Shown here: positions 7,013 to 14,761 of the stretch, in pieces
Layout of the letters: the number at the start of each line of letters is the position of its first letter
How positions within the stretch are numbered: the stretch's first letter is position 1
From: Azospirillum doebereinerae
GTDB taxonomy: Bacteria > Pseudomonadota > Alphaproteobacteria > Azospirillales > Azospirillaceae
DNA length: 42,246 nt
NCBI RefSeq assembly: GCF_003989665.1
Contig: NZ_RZIJ01000037.1
Coordinates: 1 to 42,246 of the forward strand
Reading direction: 5' to 3'
Notes under the pieces: model-generated
What the model saw: only the letters and a program-made list of their open reading frames with translations
Database searches by the model: none
What the model was told of the DNA's origin: nothing
Program-made: the position numbers and the translations under genes

Positions 7013-7441
7013 GGTCGATGCTCCTTGGGCGGCCCGGCGTTGCGGACAGGCGAAGCCGCTTGGAGAATGGGTGTGGGGCGGAAGGGGGATGCGCTCAGGG
7101 CTGTCCCGTTCGTCGCCGTCGGTGTCCATGCATGGGGCGGTCGAGCCCCGTGGCCGCAGCGTCGCCCAAAAGGCGGTTCCAGTCGTTGAGCCAGATCATC
7201 GGACGCGGTCTCCATCGATCGGTCCGGGGCGGGGCCAGGAAGGGGCCGCGCCAGCCTCGGCGGATCGTGGTGAATTCGGTGGGCACCGCTCGCGGGGAGC
7301 CATGCCTCGGTTGCCACTGAATACTAGTATATTAGCGCTGCGAGGCAATGGCGAAATGGTGGATCCGGGTTGGGCCGACAGTATGTCGCACCCTTGTCGC
7401 CGGCGTGTGTTTTAAACGGAATTGTGGAGGCGTCGCCACGG
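7013..7441. other. Long untranslated leader of kdgT and its control region
   Basis: No credible gene is seen. The bipartite element (7321-7390) places a likely minus-strand start near 7310, so kdgT would carry a leader of about 300 nt. Open frames exist on both strands here, but their codon use and lack of ribosome sites argue against coding. The leader could hold RNA-level control, but I did not recognise a known riboswitch. Confidence 0.5.
7321..7390 (-). promoter_or_regulatory. Bipartite regulatory element, copy 2 (upstream of kdgT)
   Basis: Perfect ATACTAGTAT at 7321-7330, then 52 bp, then ATGTCGCA at 7383-7390. On the minus strand the distal part reads TGCGACATACTGTCG, an inverted repeat CGACA-N3-TGTCG that resembles the RegA/PrrA/RegR type of redox-regulator box. 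A TTGCCT lies upstream of the palindrome as a possible -35. Downstream on this strand are kdgT, the hydratase, the XRE gene and ubiTUV. Confidence 0.65.
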
Positions 7442-7785
7442 TTGCCCCCACCCCCGCCCTCCCCCGCTGGGCAGGGGAGGGGGATCGGAGCTTTGTCGGC
7501 GTTCAACCTCCGTCCCCTCCCCCGCCCAGCGGCTACGGCATTCACACATCTCGCATCCGCAAAAGCGCTGCAACTTTTGGAAGCGAATAGCCCTTCTCCC
7601 CTTGCGGGAGAAGGGTTGGGATGAGGGGTATTCCGCCCAAGGCGGAAGTTTGCACCCCCTCACCCCAACCCCTCTCCCGCGAGGGGAGAGGGGCTTTCTC
7701 AACACCAGCATGCGTCCTTCATTGCCTGTGCGAGATGTGTGAATGCGCGTAGCGCCCAGCGGGGGAGGATTTAGGGTGGGGGCAA
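7442..7785. repeat. Composite GC-rich inverted-repeat element with 12-bp perfect ends
   Basis: The 344-bp stretch begins TTGCCCCCACCC and ends GGGTGGGGGCAA, an exact 12-bp inverted pair. Inside, two copies of a block around GCATTCACACATCTCGCA face each other (about 7516-7555 and 7730-7768), next to CCTCCCCCGCTGGGC-type arms. The centre holds several further stems such as CCCTTCTCC/GGAGAAGGG and CCTCTCCCGCGAGGGGAGAGG. No transposase is encoded and no clear target duplication is visible. It is best described as a REP/BIME-like or MITE-like non-coding element between kdgK and the kdgT control region. It may also terminate transcription from kdgK. Confidence 0.65.
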
Positions 7786-7805
7786 GCCGGGCGGGGCGCT
7801 GAGGC

Positions 7806-8738
7806 TCAGACCTTGGAAAGCTCGCTCATGGCGCCGGCCGGAATGATGGCGCCACGGTGCTGGATCACGACCGCCGCGAGTTTGTGGGCGGCGCGTGCCG
7901 ACTCCACCGCGTCGCGGCCAGCCAGCCGGGCCGCGAGATAGCCGGCGCTGAAGCTGTCGCCGGCCGCCGTCGTGTCGACGACCGTGTCCACGCGCTCGGC
8001 CGGAACGTCGGTGTCGGGACCGTCCCCGGCGACGACGCAGCCGGGGGCCTCCAGCTTGAGGACGATCTCCTTCACGCCGCAGCCGCGCACGCGGTCCAGC
8101 ACGGCGGCGGCATCGGCGTCGCCGTACAGGTCGCGCAGGTCGGTGACGCCGGGAAGCGCGATGTCGGTGCGCCGCAGCATGGCGTCGAAGGCGTGGCGCG
8201 CCGTGTCGATGTCCGGCCACAGGCGCGGGCGCCAGTTGGTGTCGAAGGCGACCCGCCCGCCGCGCTCGCGCACGCGGTCGAGCAGGGCGAACAACACGTC
8301 GCGCCCGCGCTCGCCCCACACGGCCAGGCTGATGCCCGACAGGTAGAGCAGGTCGTAGCGTTCCAACTCGGCCAGCAGGGCGTCGGTCTGCGGCAGCACG
8401 AAGAGGTCGCGGGCCGGGGCGGCGTCGCGCCAGTACAGGAAACGCCGCTCGCCGCTGTCGTCGGTCTCGATCATGTAGAGGCCGGGCAGCCGGCCGGGCA
8501 CGCGCAGGACGTGATCGGTCCCGACGCCCTCGGCCTGCCACGCGGCGATCATTCCGGCGCTGGTCGAATCCTCGCCCAGCGCCGTGACGTAATCGACCGG
8601 AACGCCCAGCCGCGCCATGTAGACGGCGGTGTTCAGCGTGTCGCCGCCGAATCCCATGGTCAGCGAGCCGTCCGGACGCCGGAACAGCTCGATCATGCAT
8701 TCGCCCAAGGACGCAACCCGGCGCCTGGAAGTACCCAT
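7806..8738 (-). CDS. kdgK: 2-keto-3-deoxygluconate kinase (PfkB family)
   Basis: Phosphorylates KDG with ATP to KDPG, the Entner-Doudoroff intermediate and probable HexR ligand. The 310 residues show KdgK features shared with E. coli: SLGECMIEL (10-18), GFGGDTLNTAVYMARLG (29-45), RLPGLYMIETDDSGERRFLYWRDAAPAR (83-110), and the PfkB ATP/catalytic motif DTTAAGDSFSAGY (255-267) with catalytic Asp261. The start at 8738 follows AGGGGA. It is the last gene of a pgk-gap-small ORF-kdgK run on one strand, so it is likely expressed from the promoter element before pgk. Confidence 0.93.
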   Translation of the reverse strand: MGTSRRRVASLGECMIELFRRPDGSLTMGFGGDTLNTAVYMARLGVPVDYVTALGEDSTSAGMIAAWQAEGVGTDHVLRVPGRLPGLYMIETDDSGERRFLYWRDAAPARDLFVLPQTDALLAELERYDLLYLSGISLAVWGERGRDVLFALLDRVRERGGRVAFDTNWRPRLWPDIDTARHAFDAMLRRTDIALPGVTDLRDLYGDADAAAVLDRVRGCGVKEIVLKLEAPGCVVAGDGPDTDVPAERVDTVVDTTAAGDSFSAGYLAARLAGRDAVESARAAHKLAAVVIQHRGAIIPAGAMSELSKV

Positions 8739-8838
8739 CGTTCGTCCCCTAAGACGTGGTCTGTCCCTGTGACGGTCCGCCCCCCTCCCATGCGAGGAAA
8801 AGGGGCGGCCGGTCAGTGGGCGGTGTCAGTGGGCGGTG

Positions 8839-9084
8839 TCAGCGGTCGCCGAGTTCACGTTCGATCTCGATGGTCAGCCGCTCGGCGATCTGCACCGATT
8901 TCAGACGGTCGGCCTCGGTGAGGCCCTGCATCGGGTCGGTTTGGGCCGTGAAATGCTCCGACTGGCAGAGACGCCGGCCGGACGCGCAGACCATCACCTC
9001 GTAGCAGCGCGAATCCTCGTTGAACAGGCACTCGGACTCGAACCCCTTGGCGTCGGTTTCAGCCCAGATGATCGTCTTGCTCAT
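8839..9084 (-). CDS. Small conserved-looking protein of unknown function
   Basis: An 81-residue acidic soluble protein, start preceded by GGGAGC. It has five Glu/Asp-rich turns and three cysteines (in SECLFNEDSRC and RRLCQSEH) and no signal peptide or membrane segment. The C-terminal half (LTEADRLKSVQIAERLTIEIEREL) is predicted helical. I do not recognise the family. It lies 43 bp after gap and 100 bp before kdgK on the same strand, so it is probably co-transcribed. Normal GC-rich codon use and a good ribosome site support a real gene. A 13-bp tandem repeat (GTCAGTGGGCGGT twice, 8812-8837) abuts its stop codon. Confidence 0.65.
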   Translation of the reverse strand: MSKTIIWAETDAKGFESECLFNEDSRCYEVMVCASGRRLCQSEHFTAQTDPMQGLTEADRLKSVQIAERLTIEIERELGDR

Positions 9085-9127
9085 TGCACGCTCCCTTATC
9101 GTCTGAGAATGCGCCCCGATGGGGCCG

Positions 9128-10153
9128 TTACGTCGCGTTCGCCATGGCGACGGCGGTGTCGCTCATCCGGTTGGAGAAGCCCCACTCGTTGTCGTACCAA
9201 CTCATGATACGCACGAACGTCCCGTCGATCACCTTGGTCTCGTTCAGCGCGAAGATCGAGCTGCTCGGGTCGTGGTTGAAATCGGTCGACACGAGGTCTT
9301 CGCTGTAGGCGGTCAGGATGCCCTTCAGCGGGCCTTCGGCGGCGGCGTCGCTGATGGCCTTGCTGATTTCCTCCACCGTGGTGGCGCGCTTGGTGTTGAA
9401 CTTGAAGTCCACCACCGAGACGTTGGGCGAGGGCACGCGGATCGAGGTGCCGTCCAGCTTGCCCTTGAGCTCCGGCAGCACCTTGCCGACGGCCTTGGCG
9501 GCGCCGGTCGAGGTCGGGATCAGGTTCAGGGCCGCCGCGCGGGCGCGGTGCAGGTCCTTGTGGTTGGTGTCGACGATGCGCTGGTCACCCGTGTAGGAGT
9601 GGATCGTCGTCATGAAGCCCTTCTCGATGCCGACCAGATTGTTCAGCACGAAGGCGACCGGCGCCAGACAGTTGGTGGTGCAGGAGGCGTTGGAGACGAT
9701 GCGGTGCTCGGCCTTCAACCGGTCGTGGTTCACGCCGTAGACGACCGTGATGTCCTCGTCGGTGGCCGGGGCGGAGATCAGAACCTTCTCGGCGCCCGCT
9801 TCCAGATGCTTGGCGGCGTCGGCGCGCTTGGTGAAGAGGCCCGAGCATTCCATGGCGACCTGGATGCCCAGCTCCTTCCAGGGCAGCTTGGCCGGGTCAC
9901 GTTCCTGCACGACCTTGATCTCGTGGCCGTTGACGATCAGCACGCCGCCCCCGGATTCCGAAAGGCGGGTCTCGATGGTGCCGGGGAAGCGGCCGTGGAC
10001 GCTGTCGTACTTCAGCAGATGCGCGTTGGCCTTCAGATCGGCGAGGTCGTTGATCGCCACGACCTCCACGTCCTTGCGGCCGCTCTCGTAGATGGCGCGC
10101 AGAACCAGACGGCCGATGCGGCCGAACCCGTTGATCGCTACCTTGACTGCCAT
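9128..10153 (-). CDS. gap: Glyceraldehyde-3-phosphate dehydrogenase, type I
   Basis: Oxidises glyceraldehyde-3-phosphate to 1,3-bisphosphoglycerate. The product has 341 residues from the ATG at 10153; an upstream TTG in frame would add four residues and is less likely. Seen: the Rossmann motif NGFGRIGRLVLRA (8-20), an Asn-Asp after the second strand (VAINDL), which points to NAD rather than NADP, the catalytic SNASCTTNC with C158, and the C-terminal SWYDNEWGFSNRM. It lies 75 bp after pgk. Together with pgk it forms a lower-glycolysis pair under a sugar-acid promoter element, so it may be a pathway-dedicated copy; whether a second copy exists elsewhere is not visible. Confidence 0.97.
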   Translation of the reverse strand: MAVKVAINGFGRIGRLVLRAIYESGRKDVEVVAINDLADLKANAHLLKYDSVHGRFPGTIETRLSESGGGVLIVNGHEIKVVQERDPAKLPWKELGIQVAMECSGLFTKRADAAKHLEAGAEKVLISAPATDEDITVVYGVNHDRLKAEHRIVSNASCTTNCLAPVAFVLNNLVGIEKGFMTTIHSYTGDQRIVDTNHKDLHRARAAALNLIPTSTGAAKAVGKVLPELKGKLDGTSIRVPSPNVSVVDFKFNTKRATTVEEISKAISDAAAEGPLKGILTAYSEDLVSTDFNHDPSSSIFALNETKVIDGTFVRIMSWYDNEWGFSNRMSDTAVAMANAT

Positions 10154-10228
10154 GATGTGTTCCAATTCTTCCGTTGCGGTCCCGCGACGGGGACCCGTTC
10201 CCGTGTTGCGCGACGAGACTGAAGCCCG

Positions 10229-11437
10229 TCAGGCTTGCGATGTCTTCAGCGCCGCGACGCCCGGCAGATCCTTGCCTTCCAGCCATTCCAGGAAGGCGCC
10301 GCCGGCGGCGGACACGTAGGTGAACGTGTCCTCGACCCCGGCGGCGGCCAGCGCCGCGACCGTGTCGCCGCCGCCGGCCACCGACAGCAGCGCCCCGGCC
10401 TGCGTGCGCTTGGCGACTTCGGCCGCCACCGCGTTGGTGCCGGCGTCGAAGGGGGTGATCTCGAAGGCGCCGAGCGGGCCGTTCCACACCACCGTCTTGG
10501 CGGTGCCGATCTTCTGCGCGAGCAGGGCCACCGTGGCGGGGCCGATGTCGAGCGCCATCTCCTCGGGGCCGACGGCGTTGACGGCGACGACGCGGTCCTC
10601 GGCGCCCGACTTGAACTCGGTGGCGACGACGAAGTCCACCGGCAGCAGGATTTCGCAGCCGCAGGCCTTCGCCTTGTCCATGATGGCGCGGGCCTGGTCG
10701 GCCATGTCGCGTTCGCACAAGCTGGCCCCCAGCTCGGCGCCCTGGGCGAACAGGAAGGTGTTGGCCATGCCGCCGCCCAGCGCCAGCATGTCCACCCGCG
10801 CCACCAGATTGCCGAGAAGGTCGAGCTTGGTGGAGATCTTGGCGCCGCCGACCACGGCGCAGACCGGACGCTCCGGCGTTTCCAGCGCCTTGGCCAGCGC
10901 CTCCAGCTCCTGCTGCATCAGGCGGCCGGCGGCGCTGGGCAGCCGCCGGGCGACGCCCTCGGTCGAGGCGTGGGCGCGGTGCGCGGCGGAAAAGGCGTCG
11001 TTGACGTAGAGGTCGCCCAGTTCGGCCAATTGGCTGGCGAAAGCCGGGTCGTTCTTCTCTTCCCCGGCATGGAAGCGGGTGTTTTCCAGCAGCACCACGT
11101 CGCCCGGCGACACCCCGGCGATGACGGCCTTCGCGGCCTCGCCGACGCAGGTCCCGGCGAAGGCGACGTCCTGGCCCACGGCCTTGGACAGGGCGGGCAG
11201 CACGTGGCGCAGCGAGTTCGCGGCGTCCGGGCCGGCCTTGGGGCGGCCGAAATGCGACAGGACGACGACCTTGGCACCCTTGCGGGCCAGCTCCGTCAGG
11301 GTCGGCGCCAGACGGTCGATGCGCGTGGTGTCGCTGACGGCGCCGTCCTGCATGGGAACGTTCAGGTCGGCCCGCACCAGCACCGTCTTGCCGGCCACGT
11401 TGAGGTCATCGAGGGTGTTGAACGCGGCTTCGGTCAT
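10229..11437 (-). CDS. pgk: Phosphoglycerate kinase
   Basis: Transfers phosphate from 1,3-bisphosphoglycerate to ADP. The product is 402 residues, standard length. Seen: VLVRADLNVPMQDG (19-32) with substrate-binding residues, VVLSHFGRPK (58-67), LLENTRFHAGEEKNDP, VVGGAKISTKLDLL, and the nucleotide loop WNGPLGAFE with the C-terminal SVAGGGDTVAAL. It is the first gene of the pgk-gap-ORF-kdgK run. The third bipartite element lies about 110 bp upstream on the same strand and is the likely promoter. Confidence 0.97.
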   Translation of the reverse strand: MTEAAFNTLDDLNVAGKTVLVRADLNVPMQDGAVSDTTRIDRLAPTLTELARKGAKVVVLSHFGRPKAGPDAANSLRHVLPALSKAVGQDVAFAGTCVGEAAKAVIAGVSPGDVVLLENTRFHAGEEKNDPAFASQLAELGDLYVNDAFSAAHRAHASTEGVARRLPSAAGRLMQQELEALAKALETPERPVCAVVGGAKISTKLDLLGNLVARVDMLALGGGMANTFLFAQGAELGASLCERDMADQARAIMDKAKACGCEILLPVDFVVATEFKSGAEDRVVAVNAVGPEEMALDIGPATVALLAQKIGTAKTVVWNGPLGAFEITPFDAGTNAVAAEVAKRTQAGALLSVAGGGDTVAALAAAGVEDTFTYVSAAGGAFLEWLEGKDLPGVAALKTSQA

Positions 11438-11548
11438 CGGAAATGTCCTTGATTCGAGCGCTGAGGGGGGAGGCGGGTCGGGCTCTGTCGCGATCCCGTG
11501 CCCCGCACCGGACGCGATGGCGTCCGGAAGGCGCCCTCAGGAATATAT

Positions 11549-11618
11549 ATACTAATATATCAATTAAACGGGCAAGCCCAATTCCAAAAGGAAAGGGCGG
11601 GCCAGACAAGATGTCGCA
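11549..11618 (-). promoter_or_regulatory. Bipartite regulatory element, copy 3 (upstream of pgk)
   Basis: ATACTAATAT (11549-11558, one mismatch from the palindrome) and ATGTCGCA (11611-11618), 52 bp apart. On the minus strand TTGCCC and TATATA with an 18-bp spacer form a good promoter, inferred start near 11539. The distal box reads GCGACATCTTGTC and is centred about 71 bp before that start, a usual position for an upstream-bound activator. Its flanks AAGGGCGGGC and GCCCGCCCTT make a 10-bp stem followed by TCCTTTT, so the same segment may also terminate dctM transcription. Confidence 0.65.
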
Positions 11619-11655
11619 GCCCGCCCTTCGAACCCTGTACCCGAACCCGCAGCGC

Positions 11656-12936
11656 TTATTTCAGCAGGTCGTGGACGAACATCGAGACTTCCGGAACCAG
11701 CGTCACGATCAGCAGCGTGATCCACAGCGCGGCCATGAACGGCCACATCGAGCGGACGACCTTGATGACCGGCACCTCGCCGATGGCGCAGCCCAGGTAG
11801 AACGCCGCGCCGACCGGCGGGGTGTTCAGGCCGATGGTGCAGTTCAGCAGGACGATGATGCCGAACTGGACCGGGTCCATGCCGTAATGCATGACGATCG
11901 GCAGGAAGATCGGCGTGCAGACCAGGATGTGGGCGGCCATGTCGAGGAAGATGCCGAACAGGAACAGCGCGATGTCGACCAGGATGAAGACGACCCAGGG
12001 CGTCGTGCTGATGCTGCTCAGCATCTCGCCGGCCAGCTCGGCGACGCCGTAGATGCTCATCAGGTAGCCGAACATCGTCGAGATGCCGATGAGCAGCAGC
12101 ACGATGCCGGTGGTCTTGGTCGCCTTGGCGGCCGCCTTCAGGAAGTCCACCCAGGTCAGGCTGCGGTAGACGAAGACCGTCAGCAGCAGCGCGTAGAGCA
12201 CGGCCACGGCGCCGGCTTCCGCCGCGGTGAACACGCCGGACAGGATGCCGCCGACGATGATGACCATGATGAACAGGCCGGGCAGCGCGACCGCCAGGCT
12301 GCGGGCGACCTCGTGCCAGCCGGGGAACCGGCCCGCCGGGTAGTTGCGGGCGCGGGCCACGAAATAGGCGGTCAGCAGGTTGGCGATCGAGAGCATGACC
12401 GCCGGAACCGCGCCGGCCATGATCAGCGAGTTCATCGAGACGATGCCGCCGGCCGCCAGCGAGTAGATGATCATGTTGTGGCTGGTGGGCATCACCGCGC
12501 CGACCAGCGAGGAATAGGTGGTGACGTTGACGGCGTAGTCGGCGTCGATGTTTTCCTTCTTCATCAGCGGGATCAGCGCCGAACCCATGGCCGAGACGTC
12601 GGCCACCGGCGAGCCGGACACGCCGCCGAACATGGTGCAGGCCACCACGTTGGTCATGCCGAGGCCGCCGCGCACATGCCCGACCATCGCCTTGGAGCAG
12701 CGGATGATGCGGTCGGCGATGCCGCCGTACATCATCAGTTCGCCCGTGAAGATGAAGAACGGGATGGTCAGGAAGGCGAAGACGTTCATGCCGGCGGCCA
12801 TGCGCTGGAACACCACCGCGACCGGCAGGCCTTCATAGAGCACGGTGGCCAGCGACGACAGCCCGATGGCGAACACCACCGGCATTCCGACGATCAGCCC
12901 GAGGACGAAGGTCACGCAAAGAATGGTCAGTGCCAT
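11656..12936 (-). CDS. dctM: TRAP transporter large permease subunit (DctM family)
   Basis: Twelve-segment inner-membrane subunit that carries the sodium-coupled transport path of the TRAP system, 426 residues. Seen: the N-terminal hydrophobic start with FVLGLIVGMPVVFAIGLSSL, the family motif FGGVSGSPVADVSAMGSALIPLM (about 105-127), and repeated Gly- and Pro-containing helices. It overlaps the end of dctQ by 10 bp, which indicates coupled translation. Substrate specificity is set mainly by the binding protein. The neighbouring kdgK and kdgT suggest an acidic sugar, not a C4-dicarboxylate, so the symbol dctM is generic. Confidence 0.93.
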   Translation of the reverse strand: MALTILCVTFVLGLIVGMPVVFAIGLSSLATVLYEGLPVAVVFQRMAAGMNVFAFLTIPFFIFTGELMMYGGIADRIIRCSKAMVGHVRGGLGMTNVVACTMFGGVSGSPVADVSAMGSALIPLMKKENIDADYAVNVTTYSSLVGAVMPTSHNMIIYSLAAGGIVSMNSLIMAGAVPAVMLSIANLLTAYFVARARNYPAGRFPGWHEVARSLAVALPGLFIMVIIVGGILSGVFTAAEAGAVAVLYALLLTVFVYRSLTWVDFLKAAAKATKTTGIVLLLIGISTMFGYLMSIYGVAELAGEMLSSISTTPWVVFILVDIALFLFGIFLDMAAHILVCTPIFLPIVMHYGMDPVQFGIIVLLNCTIGLNTPPVGAAFYLGCAIGEVPVIKVVRSMWPFMAALWITLLIVTLVPEVSMFVHDLLK

Positions 12937-13487
12937 GACGGAACGACCTCCAGATTCAGGACGCGGGCGACGATGCGCTCGATCGCGAAGAGCACGATGA
13001 GGATGCCGCCGAGCGCCAGGGGCAGATAGGTCCAGCCCTGCGAGATCGGCAGGCCCGGGTTGACGTATTCGATCATTTCCCAGCTCAGGATTCCGCCGCC
13101 CCAGGTCATGAACAGGGCGAAGACGATCATCCCGACATAGACGACGATCTCCGCCGCGTGGCGGACCCGTTCGGGCGCGAAGGTCAGGAGCGATTCCATG
13201 CCGATGTGGCGGCCGTCGCGGACACCGACCGCCGCCGCGAGGCAGGTCACGTAGAGGACCAGCACCAGCGCCAGGATTTCGGTCCAGGTCGGCGAGTCGT
13301 TGAGGACGTAGCGGCCGTAGATCTGGATCAGCACCGCGACCAGGATGACCATCAGCCCCGCCACCGCCAATTGCAGACAGAGCTTGGACAGCTTGGCGTT
13401 GAAGCGGAAATAGGCACCCAGCGGACCCGTGACTTCAGAAGTCTTTATTCGGGGCACAGGAGGGGCGGTGAAGGGGTGCACATCCAT
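12927..13487 (-). CDS. dctQ: TRAP transporter small permease subunit (DctQ family)
   Basis: Four-segment membrane protein of 186 residues that partners DctM. Hydrophobic stretches are near 38-57, 69-93, 111-129 and 151-171. The DctQ-family pattern YGRYVLNDSPTWTEILALVLVLYVTCLAAAVGVRDGRHIGME is present around residues 60-103. The start at 13487 follows AAGGAG. It is separated from dctP by about 300 bp with strong hairpins, and overlaps dctM. An N-terminal soluble extension of about 35 residues (TAPPVPRIKTSEV) is unusual in length but not striking. Confidence 0.9.
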   Translation of the reverse strand: MDVHPFTAPPVPRIKTSEVTGPLGAYFRFNAKLSKLCLQLAVAGLMVILVAVLIQIYGRYVLNDSPTWTEILALVLVLYVTCLAAAVGVRDGRHIGMESLLTFAPERVRHAAEIVVYVGMIVFALFMTWGGGILSWEMIEYVNPGLPISQGWTYLPLALGGILIVLFAIERIVARVLNLEVVPSWH

Positions 13488-13786
13488 CCAAGTATCTCCT
13501 TCGTATCCTCACACGTAAGACGTTCGACGCCTCGAGGCGTTAAGCGGTTACGGAAATTTAACCTAAAGTTGCGTTCCCCGGCGTCGGGTTTCCCACGTCG
13601 ACAAGCGACATTCCAAGCTTGAGGGTGAGTTGGATTGGAGGGCGTCGGCGTCTGTTGCGGGTGAAGGCGGCAACCGGGACGGTCCCGGTTGCCCGGTGCG
13701 TCCTGTCCGTGGAACCGGCCGACCCCGTCAAGGGCCGGCCGGTTCCGCGGACCGTCAGGAGACCGATGCCGGCCCGGCCGGCGGCG
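13488..13786. other. dctP-dctQ spacer with two strong hairpins
   Basis: The 299-bp gap carries two palindromes: GCAACCGGGAC-GGTCCCGGTTGC (13670-13692) and GGAACCGGCC...GGCCGGTTCC (13711-13746). Neither is followed by a clear T-run on the minus strand. Hairpins after a binding-protein gene commonly stabilise its mRNA and lower expression of the permease genes behind it; that role is inferred here. I see no gene in the gap. Confidence 0.6.
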
Positions 13787-14761
13787 TCACTTCGCCTGCT
13801 GGATCCGGACGAGGAGGTCCTTCAGCTTCGGGTCGGTCACGAACTGGTCGTAGATCGGCTTCATCGCCGCCTGGAACGGGGCCTTGTCGATGGTGATGAC
13901 CTCGGCGCCCGCCTTCTCGACGATGGCGCGCGACGACACTTCCATCTCTTCCCACAGCTTGCGCATGTAGGGGACCGAGTCCTTCGCCGCCTTGCGGACC
14001 AGCGTCTTCTCTTCCGGGGTCAGGGCGTCGTAGGCGCGCTTGGACATCAGCAGCACGTCGGGAGCCATGGAATGCTCCGACAGGGTGAAGTACTTGGCGA
14101 CTTCGTAGACGTGCGAGGACTGGTAGGTCGGCCAGTTGTTCTCGGCGCCGTCGATCAGGCCGGTCTTCAGGCCGGTGAAGACCTCGCCGGTCGGCATCGG
14201 CGTCGGGTTGGCGCCGAGCAGCTTCATCATCGCGACCCACACGTCCGACTGCTGGACCCGGATCTTCAGGCCCTTGAGGTCGGCCATGCTGCGGATCGGA
14301 ACCTTCGTGTAGAAGGAGCGCGAGCCCGAATCGTAGAAGGCGAGGCCGACCATGCCGTGCGATTCGCAGTCGGCCAGAATCTCGTCGCCGAGCGGGCCGT
14401 CGAGAGTCGAGCGCATGTGCGCCGTGTCGCGGAAGATGAAGGGCATGATGGGCACCATCATCGCCGGGCAGATCGTGTTGAGCGTGCCGGCGTTGACGCG
14501 CAGGAACTCAAGCGCGCCGAGCTTGACCTGCTCGATGGTGTCCTTCTCGGAACCGAGCTGCGAGCTGGGGAACACGCGGATCGTGTACTTGCCGTTGGTG
14601 TCCTTCGACAGCTGCTCGCTCATGTACTGCACGGCCTTGACGGTCGGGTAGTCGCCGGGCTGCACGTCGGCCGAGCGGAACTGCTTGGCCTGCGCCTGCG
14701 CGGCGCCGAGCGCCAGAGCGCTAGCAACGCCGGCCAGCATCAGCTTCTTCATGAAACTCAT
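13787..14761 (-). CDS. dctP: TRAP transporter periplasmic substrate-binding protein (DctP family)
   Basis: Periplasmic solute receptor, 324 residues, with a signal peptide MKKLMLAGVASALALGAAQAQA (cleavage after AQA near 25). DctP features: KIRVQQSDVWVAMMKLLGANPTPMPTGEVFTGLKTGLIDGAENN (around 180-224), containing the conserved Arg that contacts substrate carboxylates, and NNWPTYQSSHVYEVAKYF. Related receptors bind many organic acids including uronates and aldonates. The KDG genes next door suggest a hexuronate, aldonate or KDG-like ligand (inference). The start at 14761 follows GGGAG; MKKL at 14752 is an alternative. A bipartite element stands about 345 bp upstream. Confidence 0.92.
   Translation of the reverse strand: MSFMKKLMLAGVASALALGAAQAQAKQFRSADVQPGDYPTVKAVQYMSEQLSKDTNGKYTIRVFPSSQLGSEKDTIEQVKLGALEFLRVNAGTLNTICPAMMVPIMPFIFRDTAHMRSTLDGPLGDEILADCESHGMVGLAFYDSGSRSFYTKVPIRSMADLKGLKIRVQQSDVWVAMMKLLGANPTPMPTGEVFTGLKTGLIDGAENNWPTYQSSHVYEVAKYFTLSEHSMAPDVLLMSKRAYDALTPEEKTLVRKAAKDSVPYMRKLWEEMEVSSRAIVEKAGAEVITIDKAPFQAAMKPIYDQFVTDPKLKDLLVRIQQAK

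Noticed and set aside
5033..7189. A long plus-strand open frame of over 700 codons opposite kdgT and the hydratase
   Set aside because: Its product is Gly/Arg/Asp/His-rich low complexity, typical of the reverse reading of a GC-rich gene, while the minus strand encodes clear conserved proteins.
8812..8837. Two tandem copies of GTCAGTGGGCGGT
   Set aside because: Only two units next to a stop codon; too short to claim a repeat array or a regulatory role.
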